The notes beneath the pieces were generated by a model. That model was not told the DNA's origin. It made no database searches and saw nothing but the letters and a program-made list of their open reading frames with translations. From Aquanectria penicillioides (taxonomy: Eukaryota; Ascomycota; Sordariomycetes; Hypocreales; Nectriaceae), in assembly GCA_003415625.1 (NCBI GenBank), contig PYIU01000003.1, positions 6,200,001 through 6,264,000 on the forward strand: 64,000 nt of DNA, in the 5' to 3' direction. The translations under genes were made by a program, and so were the position numbers. Shown here piece by piece: positions 58,001 through 64,000 of this stretch (the stretch's first letter is position 1; each line of letters opens with the position of its first letter).

Positions 58001-59680
58001 TCAGCAGAAGCCTCTTGGGTCGAAAAGCGTCCGGCTGTGGTTGGGCATAAGGAACGGCTGTCGGGCCGAGGCACTAAGCAGCTGCTCAAATGCCTGAAGT
58101 CGCCGCGCCAGCTCCTGATGCTCCTTCAAGATAGCCTTGTTGCGGCGTTCTAGGTATTGAATATATTCGGTAGCCTTCGTTAAAACGGTCCCCTGAAAAA
58201 GAACATGTCAGTCATCGCGATCAGTAAATCAAAAGACGACAGGCAATTGCCGGTCTGAGGAATGGCTGGAGACTGACCTTGCTCACTTTGGGGGCTCTTT
58301 GGGAACTTGATCCTTCTCCATCATCTGCGGCATCCTCAGGTATAGACTTCAGAGCCGGGACAGCGTCGCGCAGTTCCGCAATCTTATCCTTGAGGTTAGT
58401 TCTATATTTTCGCTCAATGTCGTTGTGAGCTGTCCGGTCCCCGGACTTGAGCTTGTCTTTGCCCTTATCTGTAGCACCTGTGTTGGTGCGTTGCATCGGT
58501 GGTCGGGAGGAGCTAAGCGCAGTCGAGCTGGCACCGTCGTTGGACGATGTTTCGCGCTTGATTTCGGGACCTCCAGCCTTTGAGCTGTCAGCGGGCGTAG
58601 GAGTCTGGTCTTGGCTTTGATCTCCGCCTCCGAGGATTGAGTCGATGCTGGCGTTAAACTCCGGCGGCAGGCCGGTTCCTAAACCAGCGCCAAATCCTAG
58701 GCCAAACCCGCTAGGGGGCATGAAGCTTGCGGGCGTTCGGCCGGTGTTCATAGCAATGGCCAGGAGGCGCCGTTGCTCCTCGTTGCTCAGAACCTGATTG
58801 ACTTGGTTGCTCACGCCGGGCATGGCCTGCTGATATCCTCCAGGCATCATCCCAGGGCCATCTCCCATTCCAAAATTTGGCTCCATCCGCAGCCCTGGCT
58901 CGGGCTTTTCCCAACTAAGGGGCGTAGAATAAAGGCCCTCTCGCGGAGGGACCTCAGGCGGCGGCATTGAGTCAATTTTGGACAAATGTTCTTCTAGATT
59001 AATAGAGTCAAAACCCTCTTCGTCGTCAGACAACGCATTGTCGAGGGCGCCATCATCGAGGAAGTCTGCGCCTTTGAACGGTGGCGCTGTAGCATAAATA
59101 TTTGTTCCAAGACCTGGTGTCGTTGAGTTCGACACATACGTCGGTCTTTTTGCAAACCGTCAATCAGCGTTTAGGCTACATCAAAGGCGGGATGGACTCA
59201 TACGAACCGGTTCGGATTTACCATTTCATAACGCTTTGAAAAGTCAATCTCAAAACTTCCAGCTCTCTCAGCCTCCTCATCGTCAAACGTAATCCAATAA
59301 TCTAAAGACTCCAAGGCAGATTCGGTGTCAACCTTGGTGCGCTTCCTATCATGTGCATCCTTTTTCCGTAGGTGGCTCCGAGGATGACCCCTTGTGGGAA
59401 GAACTGTTTTGTGCTGGGTGTAAGGGGAAGGTACGGGAGCTTGCGTGAAAGATATGTCGGTTGGGGCAGTCGAGGCGTTATCAAACGAATTCATAGTGGC
59501 GCCAGATGGGGCGGATGTCCTTTCGGATAAGCCCATGTCGCCATCTAGGCCAGATGGTCGCCATGATGAGGGATCCTGCTGTTGCTGTACGGCGCTCGAA
59601 GAAGATTCGGCATTCTGATCCACCGGGTTCAGAGTCTGGTTATTAGGCACCGAAAAGAAACTAAGAAGATTGGGATCCAT
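58001..59680 (-). CDS. SREBP-type bHLH transcription factor without membrane segments
   Basis: A nuclear DNA-binding protein. Exons on the minus strand: 59680-59208, 59145-58278, 58192-58001; the total is 510 residues. The basic region and helix 1 are AHNDIERKYRTNLKDKIAEL, with the Tyr in the basic region (ERKYR) that is diagnostic of the SREBP class and favours SRE over E-box sites. A loop follows, and across intron 2 helix 2 reads VSKGTVLTKATEYIQYLE with a leucine heptad to about residue 490. There are no transmembrane segments, so this is not a membrane-tethered SREBP; fungal SrbB- and SAH-2-like factors have that build. The first donor is the weak GTTCGT; the usual GTATGA six bases further would put exon 2 out of frame. 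The N-terminal 350 residues are disordered and carry acidic and Met/Gly-rich stretches. Confidence 0.88.
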
Positions 59681-60660
59681 CGCTAACACGGTATCCCCAG
59701 GCCCACGGAGGCCGTAAGAAGTCAGAGACGGGGGGATCTCGTGTCAGCGGCCCAGAAAAGGGTCACGCCGGCTCAATTCGCGAAAGTTGGGTGAAGGCGA
59801 CAAGGTGGGAATGCGACGGGGAGAGATTGTCTCAGCAGACCAGCTGGCTCATTCGGTAGAAGACTCGAGGCAATCGGATGGGGTGTCGCGACGGATGGTG
59901 AGGGCGTTGAGCAAGTTGTTGCGTCGACACGAGGTGATTCGGGAGCCAAGGCGACGGGTGTTGCGTGCGGTGATGGCAGTTGCGAACGCCGATAAGCTAC
60001 TTGGGTCGGCGGGACCAAAAAAAAAAGATTTTGTTGGGTGCGAGCGCTGATGCTGATGCTGACGGCTGACGGGGATGAAGTCGGGAGATGGCGAGACAGG
60101 CGGCACGCTGGAGACGAGACGAGTGAGGTGGGGTGTCGCTAAGATTGATGATAGATCTAGAGAGGCAGTTTAGACGTCGGGCTCGAGATTGCAGGCGGCG
60201 GGCGAATGCGGCGGAGTTTGGACGGCGACGGCGGCGGCGGCAAAGGTCAACAACGGACAAAAATTGATGAGGTCGGCAAGGTTGGCCAAACCACGGGATC
60301 GCAGAGTGAAAGGTTTTCCAGAGTATCAGTCGACAGGACGACGGGGACGACAGGGCGACGGGGGTTGGACAGGATGCGGCTCCCCAATTCGCAGGAGGCA
60401 AGATGCAAGACGCGGGGGACAGGGAGGGAAGAGGAAGAGTGGCGAGCAGCCAGGTTAGGTGAAAACCGGATTGTCCGCTTGGTGCACCGCGGCCGAGAGT
60501 GTGCGTGTGCGTGTCGAGTCGAGCTGGATTGAGGCCCCCGTTCCTGTTCGGATTTGCTCGGGGTCGTGCTCTGTTGCTCAGTCTGGTGGGTGGGTAAAAG
60601 CGCGAACAAGAGAGACCAGCCTGCGCGGAAGCGGGAGGGGAATACTGTATGCACAGCACA

Positions 60661-60702
60661 CGCAGCAAGCAGCAAGCAGCAAGCAGCAGCAGCAGCAGAA
60701 GC
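60661..60702. repeat. CAGCAAG / CAG tandem repeat
   Basis: Three to four CAGCAAG units run into five or so CAG units. It is non-coding as far as I can see. Confidence 0.7.
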
Positions 60703-63464
60703 AGAGCGCGCAGAACGGGGGGTCACTGCCGGGAGGACGAAGAAGGCGTCGTGATGTTTGTCGGTCGTAATGGCGTGACTTTGGACATGGCTGCCCGTCG
60801 CCCCAGGGGCCCTGAACCCTGGCGTAGCAGAAATTGTCCACTGCCTGTCGAGATCGTATGATGGGCGAGGCTGCGGAGGGGAATTGTACGATGGCCAAGG
60901 CTGCCAGCCATTGGTTGGGTTGGGGAGCTGGCAGGGGGGCATGTGATTCGCCAGCCAGGCCCGTCCACTACCTGTACCCCGGTCGTCTCCAGCAAGGGCT
61001 CAAGCTCGAGGTACCGGCAAGCCCACCGAGGTGTATCCCTATAGGTCTTTGGGACCCTGTAATCCGGGCCCTGGAATGCCCTGAGAGGAAAGAAGGAAGA
61101 GGAAGGGGAAAAAAAAAACCCCATCCCGGGCTGGAAACCCTACCCTCTCTCCCTCTCCCTTGTCTGTGTCGGGGGTTCTCTCACTGGTGACCACAATGAG
61201 AGGGCCCTGTAACTCGAGCTTGAGGCCTCGGTTGACGTTGGTTCCAGCTGAAATATCGGATTGCCACTGGGTGACACACTGCTTGTCACTCGCCCGCTAT
61301 CCATGCCGGCGCTTGGCAACGGCCTCCAGAAGGCCTGGAAGCTTTCAGCCTCGTTCTAGCCCCCATTCCGCGTCCTATGCCATGTCCACTCTTAACGAGT
61401 TTTTTTTTTTTTTTTTACTTCACGGGCCACCACGCCGTTTGTGTTTGTACACGCCCTTGTGGGCCCGATTCGTCCTCGCTGTCTCGCTTCGTCGACCTGC
61501 CGTTGGTCGGTTATGCTCTCCGTCCCACGTTCTCGACTTTTTGTTTGGTCTTCCCATGTGGCCGAAGTGGGCTCCTCTCGTTGTCTCACTCTCCAACGCC
61601 TCCATGCTTGCCATGTGCTACTCCTCCTGCCCAGACCGTTCCAGGTGCCGTCATGTTCCGAGATGTCGACTTTGTGTGTGTGTCTGTGTGTTTCTTTTCT
61701 TCTCTTGCGGCCGTGAGCCGTCTGCTGCTTCCTTGCTTGTGCTTGTGCTTGTGCTTCCGCTTCCGCTTGTGCATCGATCGGCACGTTCGACGAACCGCAA
61801 CCCCGTGCCTACCCTTCGCCCTAGCGTCCTCGCGTACAAATATATCTTATTCCCGCCGACCCCAGCTTTTTCCATCCAGAGCCTCAAAGCTGATCGACGC
61901 TTGCCCGTTTTATTTCAAGATAAAAGCGGCCAATGCCCCCCTCAATTTGCTAACGGCTGCCTCGACGTTAAAACTAGTTCCCATGTAGGTCTTGGTTGCT
62001 CTCTGGACTAGATGCCGGCCTGGCCCAGGCAACAAGACCCTGATTGATCTTCATCGTGCGATGATCCTTTGTTTCCTATACTACATCTCCATGAACCTCA
62101 CCCTCTCATGAAATGCCAATGGTCCCCATTGGCGTTAATCATCGGCACCTTGCCAAGTTGTATCTAACAATGCCAAGTTGAGCGATGCTAGGTCAAAGTT
62201 TTTACCTACTGACACACACCAATTCCTCGCCATTTATTTCCACTGATGTATCAAGCACGGGCTTCACCCACTTCTGTTCGCCACCAAAGATCATCGAAAT
62301 CTCGCCAATTCTCTCGTTTCAAGGAAGTTTCAGCCATAAGCGAGTTAGTGCAAGTCGCAGCGACTGCCGCATTCCTCACGCTACCTGGTTTCCTGTTTAC
62401 CCCCAATCTGACCAGTATTGTTCGCCAATCTCCTGTCCATGTTTTTGAGTTGTTGCCGTAAGCATAGCCTACAATATTCGTCACTGCAATTCGTCCTGGT
62501 CGGGAAGAGATCTTCCAACTCAACTTCATTGTCGAGAGTGTGGATGGTTCCAGAGATGGGTCGTTCGGCCATGCATGGCATTGTGTCAAACCCACGACTT
62601 CAGGCAAGGGATTTGGGATGGCGGCTCCTTCGGCCAGTGCCGAACCCGACAAATAATCCGAACGCTAATTCATCTCAAACCCCCCAGCATGAAGCCTGAT
62701 ACACCAAGTGAGAAACACAGCTGACCAAAAGGGGACATTGGGGTGTGGTGGTGGCCACTGTCGCCCTGCTTTGCGATACTGATTTCCGTTTTGGAGGCTA
62801 CCCATACGCATTTGGCCCATGTGCTTCTGGAAACGAACAACAGGTGATGGCGACCAGGCTTGCAAAAAGGCTGGGGAGGTTGGTTGACCAGGCCTGGTCA
62901 CATTCGAAAGCTTTGGGGCGATTGCAAGGACCTCAGCTCAGCCTGTCCTTGCTCCCTCAGCCGGGCGCTACCACGCCAGGACTAAAACAACAAAGGGTAC
63001 CATACTCGAGGCTACCAGCTGGTAAAGGTTGGCATTGGTTCATTGATGAAAATTGAGTTGCCATCGACCCATTTGCTGTCACCTCTCCTAATACCTTGCC
63101 CCAACGAAGCATCTCATGTACCATGGGCTCGGATGTGGAACTTCGTCCCAGTACAGAAATTGGGGAGGATAGGCGTGTGCGGCTCCGAGGATGATGCCGG
63201 TTATATTCTTATTTTCACATCACCTTGCCATTCTCCCTTGCTGGGGTGGTTGAGTACCCCTGGTCGCTTCTACTGTATCCCGTCATTTGCATCTGCTGAT
63301 AATACAGTGGCACTTGACTGTTATCCTGGTAAATGTATCTTTTTTTTAATTCAGCGCGAAATAGCTGACCGGTCGAGGTACCACGTTGACCGGTGCATCA
63401 AAATGAATTCCATCTCGCTGCGTTGTGACCTGCACTTGTGTGGTGATGATGCCTCTATGCTGTG

Positions 63465-63485
63465 CCCCCCCCCCCCCCCCCCCCC
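63465..63485. repeat. C21 homopolymer
   Basis: Twenty-one consecutive C, 41 bases downstream of nothing recognisable and just beyond the stop of the small cysteine-rich gene on the minus strand (63527). Confidence 0.9.
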
Positions 63486-63526
63486 TGTGCCTCTCTGTGA
63501 TGCGTCTCGCAACCACCCACGGGTCC

Positions 63527-63712
63527 TCACTTCATGATGAGCGGGGGTGGGAGTGTTTCTTTTCGGACGCAATCGTCGCACTTCTCTGACATATAGATGA
63601 CCTCGTGTTTCGCCGATGTGCCCTTGCACCCGTTAAACGCCTTTTCGCACCACCGAATTCGGTAATATCCAACATGGCCACATGTCCATTCCCTATCCAC
63701 TTGGGAGCACAT
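63527..63712 (-). CDS. Small cysteine-rich conserved-type fungal protein, 61 residues
   Basis: It reads from ATG 63710-63712 (MCSQVDREW). It has the layout WTCGHVGYYRIRWCEKAFNG, then a Cys, then EVIYMSEKCDDCVRKE. The CGH, a central Cys and a final CxxC would form a small zinc-binding or disulfide-rich fold. I recall very similar short proteins in other Sordariomycetes, of unknown function, but cannot check here. There is no signal peptide, so a cytosolic or nuclear zinc protein is more likely than a secreted effector. The frame is open upstream to 63820, so a longer form or an upstream exon is possible. Confidence 0.5.
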   Translation of the reverse strand: MCSQVDREWTCGHVGYYRIRWCEKAFNGCKGTSAKHEVIYMSEKCDDCVRKETLPPPLIMK

Positions 63713-64000
63713 CGCGATTTGGATAGTCAACGTTATTGTTTGGCTTGCGATGGCCTTCGGTTCCAAATGGAGACTCGTCGTTGTGGCAGGCCTGCACCAG
63801 CAGTGAGTTTTGTTCACCACCTAGGGCGACAGGGGAGGTTATATTATGCCCAAAAAGAATACCTTTCTAGATTGGTTGATCGATGGAGGCGACGGCGGTT
63901 GCGATCTTCGCCTAGCCATATGTCCCGCGATGCCCGGTCTGGCTCCTTGATCAGATCTCGTCCAGTTTCTCCGTCTCGACCGTCGGCGCTTGCTCTCCCT
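63713..64000. other. Window end, nothing recognised
   Basis: Less than 300 bases, the upstream side of the small Cys-rich gene. No feature was seen. Confidence 0.4.

Larger units (their letters stand above)
59681..63526. other. Intergenic, 3.8 kb, no gene recognised
   Basis: The promoter side of the bHLH gene. It is G/C-rich with many chance frames on both strands (for example 61160-62011), none of which resembles a known family. It includes a CAGCAAG/CAG repeat at 60661-60702, a T17 tract at 61400-61416, and a C21 tract at 63465-63485. Confidence 0.4.

Noticed and set aside
61160..62011. 283-codon open frame with hydrophobic patches
   Set aside because: The composition follows local C/T-rich DNA and a T17 tract codes a Phe run; there is no conserved motif or splice context.
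1..64000. CRISPR arrays, rRNA genes and biosynthetic gene clusters
   Set aside because: No regularly spaced repeats, no rRNA sequence, and no polyketide, peptide-synthetase or terpene genes were seen; the organism is a fungus.

Overview
The window looks like a nuclear chromosome segment from a filamentous ascomycete (Pezizomycotina, most likely Sordariomycetes). The genes carry short 50-100 nt introns with CTAAC-like branch points. The secreted proteins are GPI-anchored wall proteins and plant-wall enzymes, and two repeats show repeat-induced point mutation (RIP). I cannot name a genus from sequence alone.

Layout. 1-9 kb: 3' end of a stomatin-like (SLP-2) gene, some coding-like scraps, a cysteine-rich GPI-anchored surface protein, and a Sec63-domain protein that looks like the C-terminal half of a MER3/HFM1 meiotic helicase. 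10-12 kb: an intracellular protealysin-type M4 metalloprotease. 16-17.4 kb: a CRH-type GH16 wall transglycosylase, followed by 6.8 kb with no recognisable gene. 24-25.4 kb: a cinnamyl-type alcohol dehydrogenase. 25.9-31.4 kb: a complete but RIP-destroyed Copia LTR retrotransposon with an intact 5-bp target duplication. 31.8-42.1 kb: PARG, a secreted pectate lyase, a SIRT5-type sirtuin, a CWC16/Yju2-type splicing factor and the E2 enzyme UBC8. 44.1-45.0 kb: an 884-bp TIR element with an almost pure A/T interior. 45.3-49.9 kb: panB, ATG12 and phenylalanine ammonia-lyase. 52-60 kb: DBF4, ICP55 and an SREBP-type bHLH factor. The last 4 kb hold only one small cysteine-rich ORF.

The genes do not form an operon or an obvious metabolic cluster. 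They are mostly housekeeping genes (cell cycle, splicing, autophagy, ubiquitin, mitochondria) mixed with wall and secretion genes.

The strongest unexpected signal concerns the sequence itself. Six otherwise intact conserved genes (stomatin, cysteine-rich GPI protein, CRH, sirtuin, PAL, ICP55) each break frame by exactly one missing base, always at a short G (or C) run. Adding one base returns every one of them to a length divisible by three. This points to systematic homopolymer under-calling rather than six pseudogenes. Biological points of interest are an 8-nt microexon in UBC8, a doubled propeptide motif in the M4 protease, the headless MER3 fragment, and the two RIP-marked elements. I did not find a convincing new multi-gene system.
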